Assembly: GCA_002633025.1 (NCBI GenBank)
Contig: NMRB01000878.1
Location: forward strand, 101,150 to 165,149
Source of the DNA: Notospermus geniculatus
Lineage: Eukaryota > Nemertea > Pilidiophora > Heteronemertea > Lineidae
Direction of reading: 5' to 3'
DNA: 64,000 nucleotides
Notes under the pieces: generated by a model
Database searches by the model: none
Seen by the model: only the letters and a program-made list of their open reading frames with translations
What the model was told of the DNA's origin: nothing
In this document: positions 34,575 to 46,132 of the stretch, one piece after another
Numbering within the stretch: position 1 is the stretch's first letter
Layout: each line of letters starts with the position of its first letter
Program-made: the position numbers and the translations under genes

Positions 34575-36047
34575 ATGACCCAGAAATTGGCCCTATCTGG
34601 GGGATGGATGAAGGAAGGTCAACGTCCCTATGGGAATGATGTCTGTCAGAAAAATCCGGCTACCCGTCACTACTGGAATAATTGGGGCAGTTTGAGTCTC
34701 ATTGACGGTGTCCTATTCCGGAAATTTCTCAAGAAAGACGGCACGGGTGACTTTGCCCAGTTCCTAGTCCCACGTGAAATGAAGTCTGAAGTATTGAAGG
34801 AAATGCATGATTCCCCACTGTCCGGGCATTTGAAGTAACACTACGCTGTTCTGCCATCTATTGGAGATTGATAGAACTATAAATCGTAATTAAAATCGCT
34901 AATTGCTAATTAACCAGAGTAGCTAAGGGGCTGTAAAAAAGTTATGGTTGTTTTCGATCGATACCCGACCTTTGACCGTTTACCGCTCGTCAATAGATGG
35001 TCTGGTTTGTTCTGTAGCTCCACAGCTGGAATTTCTATATAGTAGTGGTATGAGATGATCAGGGGCGGTCCTTGCGGGCGATAATGGTACTAGTGGGGCT
35101 TCGCCCATACGTTTCACAGTTCGCCTCAATTCGACAAGTCATGTGGACGTTGCATTCGTAGGAAGTCACCTGACAATCAGCGTGCTTCTTTGGTCAATAT
35201 TTCTACATCGGCTCCAATGGAATTAGTGTGCTTAGATTACTTGACTGTGGAGCCGTCCCATGGATGTGAAAACATACTGGTCATCACGGACCATTTTACC
35301 AAATTTATTGCTGTGGCGATTCCAACCCGGAATCAGACGGCCAAAACCACTGCTAAGGTCTTGTTCGAGAAATTTATTGTCCATTATGGCTTCCCTGCAA
35401 GGCTTCACAGTGATCAGGGTCGGAATTTTGAAAGTAATGTCATCAAAGAATTGTGTGCCCTAGGTGGCACTGAAAAGTCCAGAACCACCCCCTAGGCCTA
35501 CACCCAATGGGGAGCGGCCTTTGTGAACGATTCAACCGAACTCTGCAGTCGATGCTTGGAACCCTGGAAGAGGACAAAAAGTCCAATTGGTACAATCATA
35601 TAGCCACGCTCACCTTCTCATATAATAGGGAACCCCGATCACGCAGACCACGCGAGAATATACGCGTGGGTTTGAACTGATAGTACACCAACGCCACCTA
35701 TCATGACGATTCAAGGTGTGATTGGCCGTGCGTGGTGAACCGCATCTCTCGAACAATGAGCCTCTATAGGTGTCACGTCTGCTCTATCAGTCTCACGTGA
35801 CCAATTGGCGCTCCCCATTGTACTCGGCATGATTCAACGGGCTTCAGTCCCTATTTTCTCATGTTCGGTAGGCAGCCGAAGTTACCGGTGGATGTGGTGT
35901 TTGACATGCAGCAAGATTCAGAAGGGGACCAGCAAATAAAGGAGGGGTCATACGTTAGTTTGTTAAAGGACCGTTTGCAGTATGCTTTTGAGATAGCGTC
36001 GAAGAATCAGGAATCCTCCTTAAGCCTAGGTCACACTGTGGCGACTT
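34575..36047 (+). pseudogene. Gypsy integrase fragments
   Basis: Integrase zinc-binding part: ATRHYWNNWGSL, LVPREMKSEVLKEMHDSPLSGH (34575-34838), then an insertion to about 35102, then [10 protein letters not shown] (the CxxC half). The core follows: [15 protein letters not shown] (first Asp), [21 protein letters not shown] (second Asp) and, in a shifted frame, CERFNRTLQ with the Glu. The core is then broken after FSYN by the repeat at 35640-35815 and resumes at about 35820 (DSTGFSPYFLMFGRQPKLP). The product would have joined element DNA to the chromosome; it is not functional here. Confidence 0.88.
35640..35815. repeat. Dispersed ~180-bp repeat, copy 3 (inverted)
   Basis: Reverse complement of 16949-17105 and 63631-63790. 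It lies inside the gypsy integrase codons, so it is younger than the gypsy insertion or part of an interrupting element. Confidence 0.75.
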
Positions 36048-36854
36048 AGGAGGGCGAATTCCCGCGAACTAGAAAAAGTGATAAAATCTTGGCAATTCGT
36101 ATTGGGCTCGTGGTGGATTCTCCCTCATTCGCCGACATTCCTGGCCAGTCTCAGAGGCGCTGCAACTGTTTCGAAATGTTCAAAACATTCTCGGTCCAAG
36201 CGCGATTTATTTTTCATCGTACTGCATTTTCCTACTGCATTCTTGGAGCCAGTCGTGGCGGTTCGCATATATTCTTGAACATTCGTTTGGGGGGGGGGGG
36301 GTCGAATGAGGCATTCTACTCGCTGGTTCGACAAAGCAATTCGCTGGCTACGCCGTTTTTCCGCCTGGCGGCGGGCCCGGGAACCATTGCGTCAAGACGT
36401 TATATGATCGAACGCTTGTCCAATAAAGAGGCCTGATCAGTGCTTCCCTCGCTGACCGTCTTAATACGCTATAAATACCACAAGAATGCAGGTTTGTGAC
36501 CTTTACACCAAATCCACGTCCCAATACAAATCAAAATAAACACTAGAGCCCTAACATTCGGACCTGCATACATGCCCTGCTACCCTGCATTTTACAAATC
36601 ATACAGCCGCCCAAGGGCCAATCCCTGGATTAAAAACCACCTTACTGAAAACCCCCAAGATGCAAAAGATTTCCCTTGCCATAAGCCTATACCCCCAACA
36701 TTTTTGCCATCCCAGTACCCCTTCGACGTTGTTCCACCGTTAAATCATAGCTTTACCAATGCATGCAAACATGTGCCAGGTGCCTATGCCTGTCCCCCGA
36801 CATTTCCTTAGTGCCTTTCTACAGCAACATTTCTTCTCCAAATAAAACCTCATG
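36048..36854. other. Intergenic, no gene seen
   Basis: A possible MITE starts at 36023 (TTAAGCCTAGGTCACACTGT) and includes a G-run at 36289-36300. The 36480-36850 part is AT/C-rich, without a recognised feature. Confidence 0.4.
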
Positions 36855-37265
36855 CCATCGCCTCGATGGTAATTCCTGCTCATGCCCCTGGCATGGCCCA
36901 AACATGTCCCTGACATGCAGGGACATGTTTCCATCGCCTCGATGGTAATTCCTGCTCATGCCCCTGGCATGGCCCCTACATGTCCCTGACATGTTTTCCA
37001 TCGCCTCGATGGTAATTCCTGCTCACGCCCCTACATGTCCCTGACATGTTTTCCATCGCCTCGATGGTAATTCCTGCTCATGCCCCTGGCATGGCCCCTA
37101 CATGTCCCTGACATGTTTTCCATCGCCTCGATGGTAATTCCTGCTCACGCCCCTGGCATGGCCCATACATGTCCCTGACATTTTTCCATCGCCTCGATCG
37201 ACGATGGTAATTGCCGCGCATGCCCCTGGCATGGCCTACATGTCCCTGACATGTCCTCAGTGCTC
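36855..37265. repeat. Minisatellite, ~60-70-bp unit, about 6 copies
   Basis: The unit contains CCATCGCCTCGATGG (palindromic), TAATTCCTGCTCATGCCCC, TGGCATGGCCC and ACATGTCCCTGACATGT. Copies differ by loss of the TGGCATGGCCC block and a CGATCGACGATGG variant near 37195. Confidence 0.85.
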
Positions 37266-37773
37266 TCCCAGAGCACCTTCCTCTCCAATTAAAATCGGAT
37301 GCCATCGCCTCGATGGCAAAACATTTTCCTCTCATATTCCACATAATCCTTCCTCAATTATTGGTCCGTTTTTATTTGTAATTTTTGGTATCAGCTTAAA
37401 TTTAGGAAAAATATGGCAAATCCCAGAAATAATAAATCCCATTTTATTTAATACGCTGTTAATAACCTTATTCTCATTTAACCTCCTCAAAATCGGGAAA
37501 CATTTCGGAGGAATCGAAGATATTAACCTCGAAAAAACGGAGCCTGACAAACAACCGACAAAAGCGCTCCACCGCGAAAAGCTAAGTGACGTCACTGATC
37601 GTCACGAGGCGACACTGAGAATGCGACTTTCTTCTGTCATACGTACATCAAGGACAGTGTTTCAGGTAAGGACGCGATTGCCAACGACAAACCAAAGTCG
37701 TCAAATACATGTACATGTACGCTGTCGTAAAAAAGTGAACCGTATCATTTTTTCGAATTAATTTACGGTTTTC

Positions 37774-37899
37774 TACGGCAGCATTTTAGTGCCACTAAAA
37801 AAATTATTTTTATCTCGAAATTACGAGATAACATCTCGTAATTACGATCTCGTATTTTGGAGATAAATTTTTTTTTCGTGGCACTAAAATGCTGCCGTG
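37774..37899. repeat. Foldback MITE (ACGGCAGCATTTTAGTGCCA ends)
   Basis: Perfect 20-bp ends and inner arms of ATCTCGTAATTACGAGAT type, in the residual intron 2 of GPCR C. Confidence 0.85.
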
Positions 37900-38394
37900 A
37901 CAACCAGTTTGAAAAGTGTACAAGAAAGTTTCACAGAGATTGTAGTGCCCTGAAAACTAATGAAGTTACTGGAATTTGAGTTTAGTCCAATTTTTTTTTG
38001 GGGGGGGGGGAGGACACCCAATATACTTGTATGAGTTTGAGAACAATATAGTTAATCCGTTTTACATGTAGAAGATTTTAACAATTTGTTTCCTTCTTGT
38101 TTGTCTTTCTTTCAAAAAGGAATCGAGGCGATCGTTCCATCAGTACCAGGACACCCCGAATACGAAATTCTGTTCACCAACATTCAGCTGATATTTGGAA
38201 GTGTTCTTCCATTAATCATAATCATATTCAGCAACATTGGTATTGTTCTGACTGTGCGCGGAGCGTCCAAGGATCGAGCAAAGATGGGTGTCGGGCAGGA
38301 TCGGAGGCGGGACCAACAAGAAAAACAGTTGACATCGATGTTGGTCATTGTAAGCATGGCGTATTTGTGTACGTTTATACCATATAGGATTTTC

Positions 38395-38762
38395 CAAACT
38401 CGTCCCCAGTGGGTTTACGTTTCTAACAACGCCACTGGAAAGGGCTGACGACTTCAGGAATACTGCGCATGCGCAATCTACTAATTTTGAGGCGAATCAC
38501 GCCGAGGCCGCGGCATGATGTTCGCAACAAACCATGCTAACTATTCATTCGTTTGAAATTGCTCTAATACTCAAACAACTTCGTGTTTTGGGAGTATTAA
38601 ATGGCCTTTTAGGCATATATGATGTTTTTCAGTAATCGAAGAACGAAATATTGCGTGAAACAAACATTTTGGCACGCTGCCAGCAGTTGACCAGAAATTT
38701 TGGTCAGGTCGTAGCCCTTGCCAGAGATATCCTCGGATGACGTAGATCTGGGAACGAGATTG
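38395..38762. mobile_element. CTCGTCCCCAG MITE, 9-bp TSD, copy 2
   Basis: TIRs CAAACTCGTCCCCAG and, inverted, CAATCTCGTTCCCAG. AGGATTTTC at 38386-38394 and 38763-38771. The other GPCR copies give the empty site. 368 bp, close to the 374 bp of 17115-17488. Confidence 0.88.
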
Positions 38763-38984
38763 AGGATTTTCATGGCGCTGCTCGAGATACCGGCTGTGGC
38801 AGAAGCGCATGATGTGGAGGACACCTTCTCTAATGCATTGTTTAATATATTAGATTCTCTTTTTTTCGACATTTGGATGTGTAATCACGCAGTTAACTTT
38901 TACCTGTACTTTCTAGCAGGAGGAGAAAGGTATAGGCAGGATGCAAAAGTTATCTTAAACAGGTTATTCTGTTGCTGTAAATAG

Positions 38985-40210
38985 ACATCGAAGGCCAATC
39001 CAGTCGACCCGCAAAGGTATGAACAGCGCCACGACGTGTCAGCCGCGGTATTTGGCGGTACTAACTGCTAAATCACTGAACGAAAGCGAGGCAGTGACGT
39101 AGGCGTAGCAGACGCTATAAAACAATCACTAATTACGCACGATTAGTCAGACGTTTGAAGGTGGCGTGAAGTTTACATGTTGATGGATGTTTCTCTACGA
39201 AAGTTGCCGAAAATTTCATCGAAATCGGTTCAGTTTTGGCCGAGTTATCGATCGAAAGGTAACCTTGTGTTTTCGAAAACAGGCGTGCTTCAAAGTGCGT
39301 ACACTTTCTTGGAATAGAATTTTGAAACTTCTGCTTAGGTCATTCGGGTTGTTATAACATAGAAGAATCCACATGCGAAGCGTGGTTTTATGCACGCATG
39401 TCTGAGGGGTTGAAAATCACCCCGGAACACAACCACATTTTCAAGAAATCTCCTTCCCTTTATCCATTGTCTACTGGTTCCATGGGCTCCGACGGTGGCG
39501 CTGACTGCTAGATTCGTCAATCAGCGCCACGTCGACGTCCAAGGAACCAGGTTATGGCTGCGAGAATCGTTACCTACTGCTGTTCAAACTGCGTACAAAA
39601 AATTGGAATACCATGCCGAAGTATGAAATTTGACAGATTGGAGATTGATAGTTTCTTCGTCTATTCAGTTTTGCTGGTTTTATGCAGGCAAATATTTATG
39701 GAGTTATGGCGATGTTTTTAACAACACCCTACTCCAAATGACCTCCAATTCTGTGCGTAGGAAGAAATTTCTTAAATGATTTCTCTTCACTCGTTTGCTT
39801 GATGCCAAAATAAATTACACTAATGGAAAGCTCAGTGTCTTAGCTAAACACTGATATATGGTTTATGTGGTTGAATTTCAACGGTCTTCTCGATAAACGC
39901 AATTTTGTACGAGGTGTCCGATTTCTCGAATGAGGTACTCGAGAAGCCTCGTCGAGGGCCCCGATCGCCTATTATTTTCCCGCGCGCAAAATAAATCTGC
40001 CGTAGAAAAGGACCTTTGCGGGTCGACTGAATCTGCCAATGTAATGCCTCCATCAACTGAGCTAGTTCTCAGTACGTTCTTGAAAATGTTGCCGAACGAG
40101 ATCGACCTGTGTGCGAACGGAGTGGACGTTATGGCAACATTTTACAAACTTTATGGACGGGCTCGGACGGGAAGGGTGCTCCAGAACTTCGACGCATTAT
40201 TTGGCCAACG
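38985..40210. other. Intergenic, no gene seen
   Basis: The right part (about 40030-40210) is homologous to 45717-45870 (downstream of GPCR D): TTCTCAGTACGTTCTTGAAAA and GAAGGGTGCTCCAGAAC. The frame at 39930-40232 is open but the paralog is not, so coding is unlikely. Confidence 0.45.
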
Positions 40211-40671
40211 TAAAGCTACGTTTACAATGTAGCTGACATGCGGAATGCGGATTGCGGAACGCAGAAGCGGAAAATGCAATGCATTTTCGCATACAACATA
40301 TCGCTTCCGCCGGGGATTCCGCATCCCTACAATGTTAGAAATTATTAATTTTACAATAGTAATTTTGTAGTAATTTTACAGAAATTGCCTGCAGTAGAGT
40401 CCCCAGCACTTTCTGTAAATTTACATATGGTATATGATTCATGTTTTCCTGTATTGGTTGGACTCTATTGGACATCCCATTATGATGCCTTCTGAGAGCA
40501 GTATGAAAATATAATTTGGTCAGCCTCCAGTCAAGTCTCTCTTAACATTTATTTAAGTCTGTAATTTTACAGATCCGGTCCTGCGGACTCTGCTGCACAG
40601 ATTTTCTGTAAAATCCTCTGTTATTTCTAACAGTGATAGCGCATTCAGGGTGTCAGCTAAACGCAGCTTTA
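40211..40671. repeat. AGCTRCGTTTA MITE carrying a second MITE
   Basis: Outer ends AGCTACGTTTACAATGTAGC and, inverted, AGCTGCGTTTAGCTGACAC. Uninterrupted in the paralog near 45870. Inner element at 40330-40635. Confidence 0.65.
40330..40635. mobile_element. CAMTGTTAGAAAT MITE (nested)
   Basis: Ends CAATGTTAGAAATTATT and, inverted, CACTGTTAGAAATAACA, with CTGTAAATTTACA-like inner words. Related to 26009-26264. Confidence 0.7.
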
Positions 40672-41200
40672 CACGTTCTAGCCCGTTTTACGATTTTTAT
40701 AGGACGGTGGGACAGGACGTTTTGAGAACTACTTCAGTGTGAGTACCTTAAATGAAGATTTTTCTGGAAAACCCACAATCTACCGATGAACTCTTATCAG
40801 CGGCACTTTTATTCGGTTGTTTCAACTCGTATACGGTATTCCTTTGCCTTCCAATAAAGACGTAGGCTATGATACTGTACAGAAACCGTTGGTGTATAAA
40901 AAGATTCACCAGCGTCGGCTAAATAAAACTTGTTTGTCCGCCAGCGCTGAAAACCTCAGATTGATCACAAAAATACCCATACCATATCAAGACTAACGTA
41001 CGTGTCGCGTCAACGTTCAGCACCTAGTGTGGATAAGTTGCTTGAATTCACAAACTTACATGTATTATAGCTATTAATCTCAGCTATTTTGGTATTCAAG
41101 ACAAGCAGACAGGCTGGTTTAAAGTGCAGGTTACAGATTAGTGGTTAGGTTCAGTATTATTGTCCAATGGTGAAGTCAAACGTACATTCAGTTCGTTCCC

Positions 41201-41380
41201 ACATCCCACAATTCACTGTGCGATGGGGAACATCCGGTGCAGACGACAGCAGCCGTGGCAGCAGACGATAGCGGATTTTATCTGCGCGTCCGTGGTGATG
41301 TTTACATCATCACTGACAGCCATGACAGCTTTCTGTGGGCCGACCGGATGTCCCCCAGCGCGCGGTGCATTATGAGATTT
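41201..41380. repeat. TIR element upstream of GPCR D
   Basis: Paralog of 3520-3700, at the same distance from exon 1, so the insertion predates the A/D duplication. Confidence 0.6.
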
Positions 41381-42071
41381 GTGAAATATCAGAATGTATT
41401 GCAAATAGTGCCTGCAGGTCAACCTGCAACCTGCAGACTATGCACAATAATGTCACATTGCCTTATCGACTCCATGTAGTAAAAAACGCGGACTCTCTTG
41501 GCCTACTGATTTACCGTGACCACAGCAAGAGTATGGGACACGTGGAAGGATATGTACAGCACAACTTCTCTGGAATCCATACGGTTGCTGTTACTGAATC
41601 CAGTTGGACAATAGGAATTCGAATTGGAACAGAACATAGTACCTACTTCTTGCGTATTGTATATGTACTGTACAATGTTGTCACCTACCTCCTGTTTGTG
41701 ATTGTAGCGGTTGGCGTTCCAGGCAACATTCTGACCGTCATTGTGGCTGCAATGAGCCACAATAGAAGACACACTGCAAGCGTCTATATGATTGGCTTAG
41801 CTATTACTGATGGCATTATTCTTCTTGAACTCGGGATTGTTGGAGGCATGTGGCGAAGTGGCTTAGCAACATTTTGGCCATCCAGAGAACTGGAATTCGA
41901 GTAAGGGTATACAAGGTCGGAATACTTTGCCTTGAAAGGAAGCTGTTGAAGTCGAAAGGGTTGTTTCTATGATGCACGGTTAGTGCGACGACTAGGTTAG
42001 CTAACCGTATCCGCAAACGTAACAAATGGTTAGCTTGTTAGACCGACATTTTTTCCAGGGTACTTTTGTCT

Positions 42072-42180
42072 ACGACTTATCACGGATCCTTATACGTATA
42101 CGGATCGAAATGTACACAAAATTTGTCCTCGTTGTACAGAATTCTATCCATATACATATAGGGATCCGTGATAAGTCGCT
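42072..42180. repeat. Intronic hairpin upstream of exon 2 (copy D)
   Basis: Arms GACTTATCACGGATCCTTAT and ATAGGGATCCGTGATAAGTC. A second, partial copy follows at 42239-42320, nearer to exon 2, so the hairpin region was duplicated in this copy. Confidence 0.75.
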
Positions 42181-43582
42181 GACTCCGTAATATGTTTTTT
42201 ATCTGTTAAAAGATTCATATATATTATATTCATATATTGTACATATACGGATCAAAATGTACACAAAATTTGTCCTCGTTGAATTCTCTCCGTATACGTG
42301 ATAAGTCGCTGATCTCAACCCCCCATATATATTTTTTTTACCTTAAAAGGTTCATATATTTTGTGATGTACGCCTGTGCGATGACATCAGGAATCACGTT
42401 AGCAGCGATGTCGTTGGATCGGTTCATTGCTGTCCGGTATCACCAATGGTTGCCAAAAGAGTATGCATCGTTACCAACGCCAGAATTATAGTCATTATCA
42501 TCAATGTGTTAATTGTTGGGGCAAATGTGTCGACATTCTTCTGCCATACGTACATCAAGGACAGCGTTACAGGTAAGGATTTATATGCCATCAACAAGCC
42601 AAATAGTTAACAGCGCCAGAAATAATATTGTGTAGTTATGATAAAGTGAACATCCGTAGCGTTTTGAAGGCCTACGTTTCATTCAACATTTGAACTGACG
42701 GCGATTTGGTTTGTTTTCCGTACTGTTCTAGTTCTATTCTAATAAGGATAAGCTAAACGCTCACTGAAGGGCCCTTTTTCACAAAACGGCAGGTGAGCAC
42801 AATGTAAGCTACATTGTATGCCTAGTGACTCGACGGGAAAAGGAAGCAGGAAAAACCCGACGCAGTTTTTTACGCACGTTGTTTTACTGTGTTTTTCAAC
42901 AACGTTTTCTCGGTTAAAGCGAATGGCTCGCGGGGTTTGTTTTGATTTTTGGTGGTACCTCCCATAGAGAGGCAAAGCCGTGCTCCAGTCATAGGCAAAA
43001 CCTGTGCAAATATGCGAACGTGCACCTGGAGACGAGGTTGCATTAAAAATTTGTTAAAATGGGTTAATGACATTTTCAAATTCAGTCGGTCAGAATGTAC
43101 ATTTTGTACTGTTCACATTGATTTCGAAGCGGCAGATTTTGCAGAATACGCCTCCGAAGTTTGGCTGTCTAATGCATTAATCGTTCTTTCGCCTTTTTCT
43201 CAAAACGGCGCTTGATTTGAGGACATGTCAACAAACAACTGTCAACAAACCCCGCGAGCCATTTGCTTTAACCTTGCAGAGCTTTGGAAATTCCGCAAAT
43301 GTAGTTCTTGTGTCATGCGCACATGTAAGAGAAAATCACAGTATGACAAAAAATTAAGGGGAAGAAACGTGTTCGGCCTGTCAAGAGCAAGATCAAGATA
43401 CCAGGATAGAGAAAACTAAGCTTCATTTGATTAACCTGCGCGGACCCTGAATGCAACTACATGTACCGGTACATGTAAACATGTAGTCCCAGGCTTCAAG
43501 CAAGGGCCTTCAAGCGTGAGTTCGAGGAACAGTCTGTTCTTATCTCTCTATGGAAATGTTTTTATGTCATTTAGCTTTCCTA

Positions 43583-44596
43583 CACTCTTAGCCGAAAAGG
43601 TTCTTTGAGGGTTCTTTGAAGAACCCCTGGGTTCTATATAGAACCCTAAGGTTCTTTGCTGCATTGGTAGAACCCATAGGGTTCTTTGACGAGCGAAAAG
43701 GTTCTTTGAGGGTTCTTTGAAGAACACCTGGGTTCTATACGTGTATAGAACCCTAAGGTTCTTTGCTGCATTGGTAGAACCGACGAGCGAAAAGGTTCTT
43801 TGAGGGTTCTTTGAAGAACACCTGGGTTCTATATAGAACCCTAAGGTTCTTTGCTGCATTGGGTAGAACCCATAGGGTTCTTTGACGAGCGTAAACCCAG
43901 ATAGCAACAATTATGTTCTAATTCGCAATAATTTAATACAGAACCGATGACTCACGAAAACAAACAAATAAGTATGTTGATAAACTATGGTTTGAAATAT
44001 GAGACACAAATTTTAGGTTGTGGTTGTTTCTCTTTCAAAGTTATAAAGACTATAATTGTATAACATAAACCATACAAGAATATGTGCTGTGCATTGGTAT
44101 ACCCCATCCAACTGAACTCTGTGTAGCTTCACGGCCTATTGGCTAAGATTAAAGTTATATTACATTCAAGAGGTGCAGACTTGCTTCATGGTGAATCTGC
44201 CCTTTCCCTTGTGCCAACCTGGCTCAAGCATGGAGGTATTCTTAATAATACCTCCATGGCTCAGGCAAGGCGGGGGAAGTTTGTACAGGTGGACATTGCA
44301 AATTCAACGATCAGGACCGATATGGCTCTACCGACACTTGTCGAATTGCCACCAATGGCCCACTAATTTGCCCGGAAGGTGCCCCCGAAATCACATCAAT
44401 TTCCCTTTAGTGTTTTGAGGGTTCTTTACCAAGGGTTCTTTAACAGAACCCTTTAGTGTTTTGAGGGTTCTTTACCAAAGGGTTCTTTTACAGAACCCTT
44501 TCAGAGGGTTCTATATAGAACCTTTTGGGGTTCTCCAGGTGTAGCATGTCAAAGAACCCTAAAAGGTTCTATCTGGAACCTTTTCGGCTAAGAGTG
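43583..44596. mobile_element. CACTCTTAGC element, copy 2, TA target
   Basis: TIR CACTCTTAGCCGAAAAGGTTC at both ends, TA at 43581-43582 and 44597-44598, and the empty site is seen in introns of A, B and E (TTTCCTATTTC / TTTTCTATTTC). It is the reverse complement of 32568-33433 with more palindromic subrepeats. Confidence 0.9.
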
Positions 44597-45102
44597 TATT
44601 TCTTTTTTTCCGAAAAGGAATCGAGGTGATTGTGCCATCAGTACCAGGACACCCCGAATACGAGATTCTATTCACCAATTTCCAGTTGATATTTGGAAGT
44701 GTTCTTCCATCAATCATAATCATAGTCAGCAACATTGGAATTGTTCTGACTGTGCGCGGAGCTTCAAAGAATCGAGCAAAAATGGCTGTTGGACTGGATG
44801 GGAGGAGAGACCAACGAGAAAAACAGTTGACATCGATGCTGGTCATTGTAAGCATGGCATATTTGTGTACGACTATACCATACAGGGTTTTCATGGCGTT
44901 GCTCGAGATTCCGGCTGTAGCGGAAGCTAATAATGTAAAAGACACCTTTTCTAATGCACTGTTTAATACATTAGATTATTTTTTCTTTGATATCTGGGTG
45001 TGTAATCATGCAGTTAACTTTTACTTGTACTGCCTCGCAGGAGGAGAGAAGTACAGGCAGGACACAAAAGTGATCTTAAAGAAGTTGTTCTGCTTTTTGT
45101 GA

Positions 45103-46132
45103 AGGTCAAACTGCCGATGTAAACACAGTTTTTTTTGTGGAACCAACGCCTTTTTACACGGTGCGGGTTCGAGGAAACCTACCACCACCCTCCTTGGGCG
45201 GGTTCGGTTCAGGTGGATTCATCACTTTCACACTGTGCGGCTTGGGAACTTCGAGGCATTTGGTCATATGAATAAAGATTAGTAAATGCTTTTACTTGAA
45301 TTTTGCAATACAAATGTACTAGGCGATGCTATGCAAATCTGAAGGTAAAGCATTTGATAGTCTTTATTCATATGAGCCATTATTTGGCCAACGTTCTAGC
45401 CCGTTTTACGATTTTTTTAGGACGGCGGGGCAGGACGTTTTGAGAACTACTTCAGTGTGAGTACCTTAAATGAAGATTTTGCTGGAAAACCCACAATCTA
45501 CCGATGAACTCTATCAGCAGCACTTAATAGTCTTCGGTTGTTTCATCTCGTGTACGGTATCCCTTTGCCTTCCAATAAAGACGTGTATGATACTATACAG
45601 AAACCGTTGGTGTATAAAAAGATTCACCAGCGTCGGCTAAATAAAACTTGTTTGTCCGCCAGCGCTGAAACGCTCAGATTGATCACAAAAATACCCATAC
45701 CATATCAAGGCTAATACCCCCATCACACTGAGTTAGTTCTCAGTACGTTCTTGAAAATTTTGCCGAACGGGCTCAAACTGTGTGCGAACGTAGTGGCAAC
45801 TTTTTACAGTCTTTTTACGAACTTCATGGACGGGAAGGGTGCTCCAGAACATCGAAGCATTATTTGGCGAAGGGTTACACGTTCTAGCCCGTTTTACGAT
45901 TTTTTAGGACGGGGCAGGACGTTTTGAGAACTACTCCAGTGTGACAGGCCCTTAACGTACGTGTCGCGTCAACGTTTAGCAGTTGTAGTGTGGATAAGTT
46001 GCTTGAATTCACAAACTTACATGTATTATAGCTATTCATCTCAGTTATTTTGGTATACAAGGCAAGCAGACAGGCTGGTATAAAGTGCAGGTTGCAGAAT
46101 TAATGGTTAGCGTCAGTGTTAGTGTCCAATGA
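45103..46132. repeat. Downstream/upstream flank between GPCR D and E
   Basis: Shared with 50105-50800 (E/F) and partly 40670-41160 (C/D): GACGGTGCGGGTTCG-like motif, GGACGTTTTGAGAACTACTT, ACCATATCAAGG, ACAAGCAGACAGGCTGGT. An AATAAA at 45574-45579 (472 bp after the stop) is a possible poly(A) signal. No coding frame supported. Confidence 0.6.
45261..45378. mobile_element. Short Harbinger-type MITE, 3-bp TSD
   Basis: Ends GGTCATATGAATAAAG and, inverted, GGCTCATATGAATAAAG, ATT at 45258-45260 and 45379-45381. The empty site is at 50293-50298 (GAGGCATTATTTGG). The TIR resembles that of 27983-31495. Confidence 0.8.

Larger units (their letters stand above)
31496..36047 (+). mobile_element. Ty3/gypsy LTR retroelement, decayed, LTRs not seen
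   Basis: RT, RNase H and integrase parts follow in the gypsy order on the + strand but are broken by a stop, several frameshifts and at least four insertions (32568-33433, 33915-34532, about 34839-35102, about 35631-35819). Gag, protease and LTRs were not recognised. The left end abuts the Harbinger element at 31495. Confidence 0.85.
37628..38984 (+). pseudogene. Class A GPCR, copy C (5' lost, MITE in TM6)
   Basis: Only the last ~38 bp of exon 2 (37628-37665, with a GTAAGG donor) and exon 3 (38120-38394 plus 38772-38984) remain. Exon 1 and TM3/TM4 are missing. Exon 3 is interrupted after the TM6 sequence LCTFIPYRIF by a 368-bp MITE with a 9-bp target duplication; the net insertion, 377 bp, also shifts the frame. 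After it, FMALLEIPAV, DIWMCNHAVNFYLYFLAGG and the tail FCCCK continue. The 3' end differs from the other copies (FCFL). It is the most diverged member by eye and cannot encode a receptor. Confidence 0.85.
41533..45102 (+). pseudogene. Class A GPCR, copy D (2-bp insertion in exon 2)
   Basis: Exon 1 41533-41900 and exon 3 44618-45102 (485 bp) are intact and nearly identical to copy A. Exon 2 (42350-42572) is 223 bp where all others are 221: after the DRF motif, AVRYP becomes AVRYHQW because two bases (AC) are added at about 42441-42444. The shifted frame stops 17 codons later, removing TM4-TM7. The splice sites (GTAAGG donors, AAAAG acceptors) are all good. Either a recent pseudogene or a base-calling error. 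Intron 2 carries a 1,014-bp TA-flanked element (43583-44596) that begins about 20 bp before the exon 3 acceptor. Confidence 0.85.

Noticed and set aside
36855-37265. CRISPR-like array of regular repeats
   Set aside because: The whole unit, including the would-be spacers, is repeated, and the DNA is animal nuclear. It is a minisatellite.
39930-40232. 100-aa ORF in the C/D intergenic region
   Set aside because: The paralogous stretch at 45717-45870 has indels that break this frame.
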